Part shown: piece after piece, positions 1 through 6,070 of the stretch
Layout of the letters: the number at the start of each line of letters is the position of its first letter
How positions within the stretch are numbered: position 1 is the first letter of the stretch
Source: CBFGTJ01 sp965651815
GTDB lineage: Bacteria > Actinomycetota > Acidimicrobiia > Acidimicrobiales > Microtrichaceae
Reading direction: 5' to 3'
NCBI GenBank assembly: GCA_965651815.1
Contig: CBFGTJ010000141.1
Location: forward strand, 1 to 8,327
Length of the DNA stretch: 8,327 nucleotides
Program-made: the position numbers and the translations under genes
Notes under the pieces: model-generated
The model's input: only the letters and a program-made list of their open reading frames with translations
Told to the model about the DNA's origin: nothing
The model's database searches: none

Positions 1-743
1 AGCGAGGAGCCCTTCTGCACGGCGAAGCCGTACTGCTCGCCGGTCTGGAAGGTCTCGGTGACGACGAACTCGTCGCCCTGCGCGGCGCGGTAGGCGTTGA
101 CCGGGAAGTCCTGGAGCGCCGCGTCGATGTCCTTCGAGATCAGCGCCGGGAACATCTCGTCACCGGTCTGGAACTCGCGCAGCGTCGCACCTTCGGGCAG
201 GTTCTCCTGCGCGTAGCTGGCGCCGGTGGTCTCGACCTGCACGCCGATGGTCTTGCCGGCCAGGTCCTCGAGGGTCTCGTAGGTGCCCTCGTCCTCGGCG
301 CGGATCAGCAGCGACTGGTCGGCGTCGAAGTACGGCTCGGTGAAGTCGACCTGCTGCGCCCGCTCGTCGGTGATCGTCATCGCCGAGGCGATCATGTCGC
401 AGTCGCCCGCGGCCAGCGCCGGGATGATGCTGTCGAACGGGGTGGTGCGGAACTCGACGTCCAGACCGAGGCGCTCGCCCATGGCGGCGACGATCTCGTA
501 GTCGAAGCCCTTGGTCTCGCCGCCCTCCTCGTACTCGAACGGCTCGTAGGGCATGTCCGAGCAGACGGTCAGCCGGCCGTCGTTCACCAGCGTGACGTCC
601 TCGGGCAGGGCGATCTCGGTGGTGTCCCCGGACCCGTTGCCGGAACCGGTGTCCTCGCCGTCGTCACCGTCGTCATCACCGCACGCCCCGAGGAGCAGCG
701 CACCCACGACCAGCGGCAGCAGCCACAGCGAACGCGTTCTCAT
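1..743 (-). CDS. Amino acid ABC transporter substrate-binding lipoprotein (SBP_bac_3 family), C-terminus cut by window edge
   Basis: The product is the extracellular solute-binding subunit of a polar amino acid ABC importer, anchored to the outer face of the membrane. 247 codons are visible; family members usually have about 260-300 residues, so only the last part is missing. The N-terminus is MRTR followed by a hydrophobic stretch and a lipobox LGAC, with the lipidated cysteine at residue 21. A flexible Asp/Gly/Ser-rich linker follows (about 22-42). The binding domain starts near residue 57 with TVCSDMPYEPFEY. It continues with KGFDYEIVAAM (78-88), the family pattern of Asp in a G-F-D-x-E segment, and TITDERAQQVDFTEPYF (123-139); Arg128 is the position that normally binds the ligand alpha-carboxylate. 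Cys61 and Cys115 could form a disulfide. The ATG at 743 has a GGGAGG Shine-Dalgarno 7 bases upstream. Permease and ATPase genes are not in the window, so the ligand cannot be named. Confidence 0.93.
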   Translation of the reverse strand, partial: MRTRSLWLLPLVVGALLLGACGDDDGDDGEDTGSGNGSGDTTEIALPEDVTLVNDGRLTVCSDMPYEPFEYEEGGETKGFDYEIVAAMGERLGLDVEFRTTPFDSIIPALAAGDCDMIASAMTITDERAQQVDFTEPYFDADQSLLIRAEDEGTYETLEDLAGKTIGVQVETTGASYAQENLPEGATLREFQTGDEMFPALISKDIDAALQDFPVNAYRAAQGDEFVVTETFQTGEQYGFAVQKGSS

Positions 744-750
744 GTTTGAC

Positions 751-756
751 CCTCCC
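751..756 (-). promoter_or_regulatory. Shine-Dalgarno site of the substrate-binding lipoprotein gene
   Basis: Read on the minus strand this is GGGAGG, 7 bases before the ATG at 743. It is a near-ideal ribosome binding site and fixes the start. It contrasts with the three genes further right that show no such site. Confidence 0.8.
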
Positions 757-769
757 GGCCAGCGGACTG

Positions 770-786
770 CCCGGGTAGGTCCCGGG
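770..786 (-). other. Leader hairpin between decarboxylase and lipoprotein genes
   Basis: CCCGGG, a 5-base spacer, then CCCGGG again form a six-pair GC stem with a short loop, in the 67-base gap between the two minus-strand genes. It lies in the predicted 5' leader of the lipoprotein gene and downstream of the decarboxylase stop. There is no T-run after it, so it could be a weak intrinsic terminator for the upstream gene, an mRNA-stabilising leader stem, or chance in GC-rich DNA. Confidence 0.35.
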
Positions 787-796
787 AACGGGTCGG

Positions 797-824
797 ATGT
801 TACCGACTGTTCACTTGTGGTCAC
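797..824 (-). promoter_or_regulatory. Candidate promoter of the lipoprotein gene
   Basis: On the minus strand, GTGACC (824-819; four of six matches to TTGACA) is followed by a 16-base spacer and TAACAT (802-797; fits TANNNT). Transcription would start near 790, giving a leader of roughly 47 bases that carries the hairpin at 770-786 and the Shine-Dalgarno site. The -35 element overlaps the last codons of the decarboxylase gene. It is predicted from sequence only. Confidence 0.42.
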
Positions 825-1674
825 GAGATGGACGGCCCGACACGGCGTCGCCGACCGGGACGCGCCCCTCCCGCAGCTCGGCGCGGTTCGCCGCGCGGTC
901 CTCCGGCTCGTAGCGGTAGTTGGCCATGATCCCGAACGAGCGGCGTGCTCCCCGCTCGGAGCGGTCGCCGTGCCGGTGCAGGGCGAGCAGCCGCGCCCCG
1001 TTGCCGAGGTGGAACCGGGCGACGGGGTCCAGGGGGAGCCCCTCCTCGTCGAGGGTCGTGAGGTACTCGGCGCAGGCCGCCAGCAGCTCGTCGTCGCCCG
1101 GCGGGTCCGCGCCGGGGTGGCGGGCCTCCCACCAGCTCCGGAACCCGGGGATCGGTGAGAGCGTGACGAAGGTGCGCAGGCCGGGCAGCTCCGCCCGCAG
1201 CGCCTCCACCGCCCCTTCGATCAGGCGGCCGCCGCCGGCCATGCGCCGCAGGCCCGGCTCGACACCCCAGATCGAGTAGAAGACCGCCGTGTCCGCCGCC
1301 GCCGGGTCGAGCGTCGGTGCCGCCGGGTCGAGGATCGCGTCGACGCTGCCCGCCACGCCCTGCCACAGCGCGACCCACACGACGTTCGAGGGTCGTCCCG
1401 GCAGGGCCGCGTGCTCCAGCACGTAGCACCGGCGGTCCTCGTCGAGCCGGTCCGCGAGGTCCTCCGGGGAGCGGATGGGGTGCACCGGTTCGCTCTCGGC
1501 GAGGCGCTGCAGCAGGTCGCCCGGTTCGTCCGCGGTGACGCGCCGCACGCTCGCCGCGTCGCCGTCCAGCGCGGCGCGCAGCGCGGTGGTCACCTCCTCC
1601 AGCTCGGCGGGATCGCCGTCGTCGAGGAGCGCGGCTCGTCGTTCGAGCAGGGTGACGGGGTCCTCGGCGCGCAC
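811..1674 (-). CDS. Malonyl-CoA decarboxylase family protein, compact form
   Basis: Family enzymes convert malonyl-CoA to acetyl-CoA and CO2 in the cytosol. With the GTG start at 1674 the protein has 287 residues, against roughly 400-490 for typical members. Recognisable family segments in order: VHPIRSPEDLADRLDEDRRC (64-83), VFYSIWGVEPGL (131-142), a Gly-rich CoA-binding-type turn near 146-154, LRTFVTLSPIPGFRSWW (166-182), ARFHLGNGARLL (219-230) and MANYRYEPEDRAAN (250-263). Ser173 in LSPIP and His222 in FHLGNGA match the Ser and His proposed as catalytic in the human enzyme. The N-terminal four-helix region is almost absent; only about 60 charged residues precede the catalytic domain. The frame stays open upstream to 1791, but starts above 1739 would overlap the divergent protease gene. 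The 1674 GTG has no Shine-Dalgarno site but sits directly below a candidate promoter. Family assignment is firm; decarboxylase activity is inferred. Confidence 0.88.
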   Translation of the reverse strand: MRAEDPVTLLERRAALLDDGDPAELEEVTTALRAALDGDAASVRRVTADEPGDLLQRLAESEPVHPIRSPEDLADRLDEDRRCYVLEHAALPGRPSNVVWVALWQGVAGSVDAILDPAAPTLDPAAADTAVFYSIWGVEPGLRRMAGGGRLIEGAVEALRAELPGLRTFVTLSPIPGFRSWWEARHPGADPPGDDELLAACAEYLTTLDEEGLPLDPVARFHLGNGARLLALHRHGDRSERGARRSFGIMANYRYEPEDRAANRAELREGRVPVGDAVSGRPSRDHK

Positions 1675-1680
1675 CCGACC

Positions 1681-1709
1681 ATTCGACCGCCCGTGCCGCC
1701 GCCGGGCAA
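1681..1709 (-). promoter_or_regulatory. Candidate leaderless promoter of the decarboxylase-family gene
   Basis: On the minus strand, TTGCCC (1709-1704) is separated by 17 bases from TCGAAT (1686-1681), each with four of six matches to the consensus elements, although the usually strict A at -10 position 2 is missing. Six bases separate the -10 from the GTG at 1674, so the transcript would begin at or next to the start codon. This supports the GTG over longer in-frame starts. Confidence 0.38.
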
Positions 1710-1723
1710 ACGTCACCGGCGGG

Positions 1724-1729
1724 TACCCT
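1724..1729 (+). promoter_or_regulatory. Candidate -10 element of the site-2 protease gene, leaderless
   Basis: TACCCT fits TANNNT and ends nine bases before the ATG at 1739, so transcription would start within a few bases of the start codon. No Shine-Dalgarno sequence lies in front of the ATG. I see no convincing -35 hexamer 16-19 bases upstream, which is common for GC-rich actinobacterial promoters. It faces the decarboxylase promoter in the same 64-base region. Confidence 0.45.
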
Positions 1730-1738
1730 CGTCGCCGC

Positions 1739-2857
1739 ATGCGCACGCACCTCCGCCTCGGCCGGCTGCTCGGCGTCCCCATCGGCATCAATTGGGGAGT
1801 GCTCGTGGTCTGCGTCCTGCTGGCGGTGAGCCTCGCCCGGGTGTCGCTGCCGTCGGTCGCCCCCGACCACCCCGAGAGCGCCTACTGGTTCGCCGGGGTC
1901 GTCGGCGTGCTCGGGTTCCTCGGGTCGCTCACCGTGCACGAGCTCGGCCACAGCTACGTGGCACGCCGCAACGACGTCGGGGTCTCGGAGATCACCCTGT
2001 GGCTCTTCGGCGGGGTCGCGAAGCTCGAGAGCGACGCGGACGACGCGGGCGCCGAGTTCCGCATCGCCGCGGCCGGACCCGCGATGAGCTTCGTCGCCGC
2101 TGCCGTGTGCGCCGCCGGGTTCTGGGGGGTGGAGCACTGGGGCGGCTCCCGGGTGCTGTCGTCCCTGCTGGTGTGGCTGAGCGCGATCAACGTCGTGCTC
2201 GGCGTGTCGAACCTCCTGCCCGCCTTCCCCCTCGACGGGGGACGAATGCTGCGCGCCGTGCTGTGGCGCCGCTCCGGCCGGCGCCTGGGCGCGACCCGGA
2301 CCGCGTCCCTGCTCGGCCAGATCCTCGCCGGTGCCCTCGTCGTGCTGGCGCTGGCGACGATGCGCTGGTGGTCGGTCTGGTCGGGTGTCTGGACGCTGCT
2401 GCTCGCGCTGTTCATCCTGCTCGCGGCCCGCTCCGAGTGGACCCGTTCCGCGCCACGCCCCGAGCTGATGCAGTGCGAGGTGGCGGGGCTGGGTCGAAAG
2501 CTGCCCGCGCCGCTGTCCCGGCACGCGACGATCGCCGAGCTCGAGCGCACCCTGGCCGGCCATCCGGGCACGCCGCTGGTCCCCGTCTACGACGGCAACG
2601 GGCAGCTGGCCTCCTGGGTGACCGCAGAGGCGGTCATGCGGATCCCGCCGGCGCAGCGGGCCGTCGTGCCGGTCTCCTCGCTCGCCGAGCCGCTGTGGAG
2701 CCTGCCGCGGGTGCACCCCGCCGAGTCCGTGCGCCAGGTGCTCGATCGGCTCGGCTCCGGCCGCCACTGGCGTGCCGTGGTCACCGACGGCACCCGGGTC
2801 GACGGGGTGCTGTGCTCCGAGGACGTCGAGCGCGTCCTGGAGCTCGCCGGCGCCTGA
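1739..2857 (+). CDS. Site-2 protease family intramembrane zinc metalloprotease with C-terminal CBS pair (M50B, Rip3-like)
   Basis: This 372-residue polytopic membrane protein would cleave transmembrane substrates, such as anti-sigma factors or other signalling proteins, within the bilayer. The zinc-binding motif HELGH is at 67-71 inside a hydrophobic segment, and the third ligand is in NLLPAFPLDGGR (158-169, Asp166). About six membrane segments are visible, near 14-34, 51-73, 108-130, 138-160, 190-208 and 212-230. The LWLFGGVAKL segment (87-96) and the AAAGPAMSF segment (110-118) are also typical of the family. The cytosolic tail holds two divergent CBS domains, about 253-305 and 313-370, which in other proteins bind adenine nucleotides and regulate activity. 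The order protease then CBS pair is that of M. tuberculosis Rip3. The start MRTHLRLGRLLGVPIGINWG matches the usual family N-terminus; upstream in-frame starts would overlap the opposing gene. The substrate is unknown. Confidence 0.93.
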   Translation: MRTHLRLGRLLGVPIGINWGVLVVCVLLAVSLARVSLPSVAPDHPESAYWFAGVVGVLGFLGSLTVHELGHSYVARRNDVGVSEITLWLFGGVAKLESDADDAGAEFRIAAAGPAMSFVAAAVCAAGFWGVEHWGGSRVLSSLLVWLSAINVVLGVSNLLPAFPLDGGRMLRAVLWRRSGRRLGATRTASLLGQILAGALVVLALATMRWWSVWSGVWTLLLALFILLAARSEWTRSAPRPELMQCEVAGLGRKLPAPLSRHATIAELERTLAGHPGTPLVPVYDGNGQLASWVTAEAVMRIPPAQRAVVPVSSLAEPLWSLPRVHPAESVRQVLDRLGSGRHWRAVVTDGTRVDGVLCSEDVERVLELAGA

Positions 2858-2861
2858 CGGG

Positions 2862-2884
2862 CCGGAGCCCCATACCGGAGCCCC
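2862..2884 (+). repeat. Short tandem direct repeat after the protease gene
   Basis: CCGGAGCCCC occurs at 2862-2871 and again at 2875-2884, separated by ATA, five bases after the protease stop codon. Only two copies are present. It may be a small local duplication with no function. Confidence 0.35.
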
Positions 2885-2902
2885 GGGCCGGGGAAGCCCG
2901 GG
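2882..2902 (+). terminator. Possible factor-assisted or T-less terminator hairpin
   Basis: CCCGGGC (2882-2888), a seven-base loop and GCCCGGG (2896-2902) form a perfect seven-pair GC stem 25 bases after the protease stop. A second stem, CCTCCG (2920-2925) with CGGAGG (2936-2941), follows. Neither has a T-run. T-less hairpins have been proposed as terminators in actinobacteria, and their location between two separately promoted genes fits that role, but stems of this size also arise by chance in such GC-rich DNA. Confidence 0.4.
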
Positions 2903-2958
2903 CAGCCGCCTGAGGCGCTCCTCCGGGGCGGTCCGCGGAGGCTGTCACACCCCTCGCA

Positions 2959-2964
2959 TACCGT
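2959..2964 (+). promoter_or_regulatory. Candidate -10 element of the addB-addA operon, leaderless
   Basis: TACCGT fits TANNNT and ends seven bases before the GTG start codon at 2972, which is where a transcript starting on the first base of the gene would place it. There is no Shine-Dalgarno site and no clear -35 hexamer. The layout mirrors the one in front of the protease gene. Confidence 0.48.
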
Positions 2965-2971
2965 TGCCCTC

Positions 2972-5900
2972 GTGGCGACCGAGGTGCTCACGACCCCGTA
3001 CGGGCCCCCAGCCAGCCGTGCGCTGGCCGAGGTGGTGCAGCGCGCCAAGCGGTCCCCGCTCGACCCGGTCACCGTGGTCGTCGGCTCCAACTTCGCGGGT
3101 CTCGCGGCGCGCCGTGCGCTCGGGGCCGGCGGCGGGGTCGCCAACGTCAGCTTCGTGACCGCGTTCCGCCTGGCCGAGCTGCTCGCGGGCGACCAGCTGC
3201 TCGACCTGCGCCCGCTCACCAACCCGGTGCTCGGCGCCGCGGTCCGCCTCGCCCTCGCGGAGGACCCCGGCCGCTACCGGGGCGTCGAGGACCACGTCGC
3301 CACCGAGACGGCGCTGGTCGCCCTCTACGCCGAGCTGAGCAACGTGAGCGAGGCGGCGCTGCGCCGCCTGGAGGAGGAGGGCGGGCTCGACGCCCGCAGC
3401 GCCGTCGCGTTCCAGCGGCGCATCGCCGCCCGCCTCGACGGCTTCCACGACGAGGCCGACCTCGCCCGCGCGGCCGCGGCGCGGCCCGACCTCGCCGACG
3501 CGCTCGCACCCCTCGGGCACGTCGTGTGGTACCTGCCGGCGCCGATGACCGCGCCGCTCGCCGAGCTGGTGCGGGCGGTGCTCGACGCGGCGCCCTCCAC
3601 CGTGCTGATCGGCACCACCGGCGACGAACAGGCCGACGGCGCGGTGCGGCGGGTGTGCGAGCGGGCCGGGGTGGAGTGGCCGTCGCAGCCCAGCCTGGCG
3701 CTGCCGCCGGTGGCCGACCGCATCATCTCGGTCACCGACGCCGACGAGGAGGTGCGGGCGGTGGTCCGCCGCATCGTGGAGCTCGCCGAGCGCGGCGTGC
3801 GCCTCGACCGGATCGGGGTGTTCCACCCCACCCCGGACCCCTACGTCGGCATCCTCGAGCAGCAGCTCGCCGCCGCGGGCATCCCCTCGAACGGCCCGTC
3901 CCGGCGGCGTCTGGCGGACTCCGCCGCGGGTCGCACGCTGCTCGCGGCCCTCCGCCTGCCGGCCGAGCAGTGGCGTCGCGATCGCGTCATGGCGCTCGTC
4001 GGCTCCGCACCCGTGCGCGACCACCGCGGCCGGCTCGCTCCCGCCGCCGCGTGGGAGGCGCTGTCGCGGGAGGCCGGCGTCGTGGCCGGCCTCGGCGACT
4101 GGCAGCGCAAGCTCGACGCCGCACGCAACCAGATCGAGCGCCGCGTCGCGCAGCGCACCGGCGGCACCGAGCAGGTGTCCGAGGGGTGGCTGCGGGCCCG
4201 CGAGCGCGACCTGGGCGACCTCGACGCGCTCCGCACCTTCGTCGACTCCCTCGCCCGTGCGGTGGACGCCGTGCGCGACGCGACGGGCTGGACCGGCCGT
4301 GCCACCGCCGGGCGCGACCTGCTGCACCACCTGCTCGGCGCGGGGCTGCACCCCAATTGGCCCGAGGAGGAGCAGGACGCGCTCGAGCGGGTCGAGGACG
4401 CGCTCATGCGGCTCTGCGCGCTCGACGAGCTCGAGCCGGAGCCCTCGCTCGAGGTGTTCCTGCGGGCGCTGCAGGCCGAGCTGGACGTCACCCGCGGGCG
4501 ACGGGGCCGCTTCGGTGACGGCGTCGTGTACGGGCCGCTCGCCGCCGCGGTCGGCCACGACCTCGACGCCGTGTTCGTGCTCGGCTGCGCCGAGGGCCTC
4601 TGCCCCGTGCCGCGCCGGGAGGACCCGCTGCTGTCCGACGCGGCCCGCCGGCTCACCGACGGCGAGCTGGAGCTCCGCCAGGACGGGCTGCACGAGCAGC
4701 ACCGCTGGTTCCTCGCCGCGCTCGCCAGCGCGCCGGAGGGGGAGCGGGTGCTCACCTTCCCGAGGGGCGACCTTCGCAGCAGCCGGGAGTCGCTGCCGTC
4801 CCGCTGGCTGCTCGACACCGCCAGCGCCATGGCGGGCAGGACCGTGCACAGCACCGACTTCGCCGACCTGGACCACCCCCGCGTCGAGGTCGTCGCCTCG
4901 CACGTGGCCGGGCTGCACAGCGCCAGCGTGCACGCCACGGCGACCGAGCGCGACCTCGTGCTGATCGACCGCCACCTGCGCGACGGCGGCGCCGTCGAGG
5001 CGCACCCGCTCAGCGCGCCCGCCCGCCGCGGCATCACCGCGCAGGTCCTCCGCCGTTCCCCGCAGTTCACCGAGTGGGACGGCAACCTCGAGGGCCAGCC
5101 CATCCCGTCCACCGCCGAGCGGCCCCTGTCCGCCACCAGCCTCGAGACGTGGGCCGGCTGCGGGTTCCGGTACTTCCTGCGGCAGGTGCTCGGCCTGTCG
5201 GACCGCGACGACCCCGAGCGGGTGCTGGAGCTGTCCGCGCTCGACCGCGGCTCCGGCGTGCACGAGGCGCTCGAGGACTTCCTGCGCGAGGTCATCGAAG
5301 CGGGCGCACCCGAGCCCGACCAGCCCTGGACCGCCGCCGAGCGGGCACGGCTGCGCGAGATCGCCGAGGAGAAGCTCGACGAGTACGAGCGCCGCGGCCG
5401 CACCGGCCGGGCCGTGCACTGGCAGCTGACCCGCGCCGACCTGCTCGCCCTGCTGGACGGGTTCCTCGATGCCGACGACGAGCACCGCGCCACGACCCGC
5501 GCCGTGCCCGAGCAGGTCGAGCTGCCCTTCGGGCTCGACGGTGCCGAGCCGGTGACCCTGACCCTGCCCGACGGGCGCGAGCTGCGGTTCCGCGGCAAGG
5601 CCGACCGGGTCGACCGCACCCGGAGCGGCCGCATGCTCGTGTCCGACTACAAGACCGGCAAGGGCGCCAAGTACGAGAAGCTCGACGAGGACCCGGTCCA
5701 GGGCGGCACCACGCTCCAGCTGGGCCTCTACGCCGAGGCGGCACGGCAGCGCCTGGGCGCCACCGAGGTGGACGCCCACTACTGGATGATCAACGACCAG
5801 GTCGCCTTCGCCCGGCGCGGGTACCCGTGGACCGACGATCGCCGTGACCGCTTCATCGAGGTGCTCACCGCCATCGCGGACGGCATCGAGGGTGGGATCT

Positions 5901-6070
5901 TCCCGGTCGTGCCGGGGGAGTGGAGCAACCACTTCCGCACCCACGACAACTGCCGCTACTGCGAGTTCGACGACGTGTGCGTGCGGGACCGGGGAGAGCA
6001 GGCCGAGGCGAAGCTCGCCGCGCCGCAGCTCGCCGCCCGTGCACCCCTCGCGGTCGAGGAGCCGGGATGA
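2972..6070 (+). CDS. addB: AddB-like PD-(D/E)XK nuclease with inactive helicase-like domain and Fe-S staple
   Basis: The product is the likely nuclease partner of an AddAB helicase-nuclease that resects double-strand breaks for RecA-dependent repair. It has 1032 residues; B. subtilis AddB has about 1166. The front resembles a UvrD-type fold without ATPase motifs: no G-x-G-K-T is present, and the first strand region reads VTVVVGSNFAGLAARRAL (33-50). A helicase-like remnant, AVFVLGCAEGLCPVP, lies at 533-547. The C-terminal RecB-type nuclease is complete: His764, Asp878 in GKADRVD, Asp892 and Lys894 in SDYKTGK, and the Q-x3-Y motif Gln916/Tyr920. Cys730 plus Cys994-x2-Cys997-x5-Cys1003 reproduce the four-cysteine 4Fe-4S pattern of AddB. 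The GTG at 2972 follows a -10 element directly. The stop overlaps the next start as ATGA, indicating translational coupling. Many databases may call it only a PD-(D/E)XK nuclease family protein. Confidence 0.9.
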   Translation: MATEVLTTPYGPPASRALAEVVQRAKRSPLDPVTVVVGSNFAGLAARRALGAGGGVANVSFVTAFRLAELLAGDQLLDLRPLTNPVLGAAVRLALAEDPGRYRGVEDHVATETALVALYAELSNVSEAALRRLEEEGGLDARSAVAFQRRIAARLDGFHDEADLARAAAARPDLADALAPLGHVVWYLPAPMTAPLAELVRAVLDAAPSTVLIGTTGDEQADGAVRRVCERAGVEWPSQPSLALPPVADRIISVTDADEEVRAVVRRIVELAERGVRLDRIGVFHPTPDPYVGILEQQLAAAGIPSNGPSRRRLADSAAGRTLLAALRLPAEQWRRDRVMALVGSAPVRDHRGRLAPAAAWEALSREAGVVAGLGDWQRKLDAARNQIERRVAQRTGGTEQVSEGWLRARERDLGDLDALRTFVDSLARAVDAVRDATGWTGRATAGRDLLHHLLGAGLHPNWPEEEQDALERVEDALMRLCALDELEPEPSLEVFLRALQAELDVTRGRRGRFGDGVVYGPLAAAVGHDLDAVFVLGCAEGLCPVPRREDPLLSDAARRLTDGELELRQDGLHEQHRWFLAALASAPEGERVLTFPRGDLRSSRESLPSRWLLDTASAMAGRTVHSTDFADLDHPRVEVVASHVAGLHSASVHATATERDLVLIDRHLRDGGAVEAHPLSAPARRGITAQVLRRSPQFTEWDGNLEGQPIPSTAERPLSATSLETWAGCGFRYFLRQVLGLSDRDDPERVLELSALDRGSGVHEALEDFLREVIEAGAPEPDQPWTAAERARLREIAEEKLDEYERRGRTGRAVHWQLTRADLLALLDGFLDADDEHRATTRAVPEQVELPFGLDGAEPVTLTLPDGRELRFRGKADRVDRTRSGRMLVSDYKTGKGAKYEKLDEDPVQGGTTLQLGLYAEAARQRLGATEVDAHYWMINDQVAFARRGYPWTDDRRDRFIEVLTAIADGIEGGIFPVVPGEWSNHFRTHDNCRYCEFDDVCVRDRGEQAEAKLAAPQLAARAPLAVEEPG

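Noticed and set aside
283..1279. Small plus-strand open frames opposite the lipoprotein and decarboxylase genes
   Set aside because: They show no domain, have shadow-like Ser/Arg/Pro composition, and lie fully antisense to two recognised genes apart from the short gap.
1475..1738. Longer N-terminus for the site-2 protease
   Set aside because: The extension is Ser/Arg-rich and lies opposite the decarboxylase gene. Family members begin just before the G-V-P-I-G-I-N-W segment, as with the ATG at 1739.
1675..1791. Longer N-terminus for the decarboxylase-family protein
   Set aside because: The extra residues are Arg-rich, lack family similarity and would overlap the start of the divergent protease gene. 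The GTG at 1674 lies at the expected distance from a promoter.
821..2767. 648-codon minus-strand frame spanning protease and decarboxylase genes
   Set aside because: It covers two well-supported genes in another frame and encodes an Arg/Gly/Pro-rich sequence with no motif.
1411..2913. 500-codon plus-strand frame overlapping the protease
   Set aside because: It is Arg/Pro/Ala-rich without domains. The competing frame has HELGH, the LDGG motif and membrane segments.
2945..5944. 999-codon open frame on the minus strand opposite addB
   Set aside because: Its product is low-complexity, rich in Gly, Ala, Val, His and Arg, with no recognisable domain. Long antisense frames are expected opposite GC-rich genes, and the plus-strand frame carries a complete nuclease with all catalytic and cysteine ligands.
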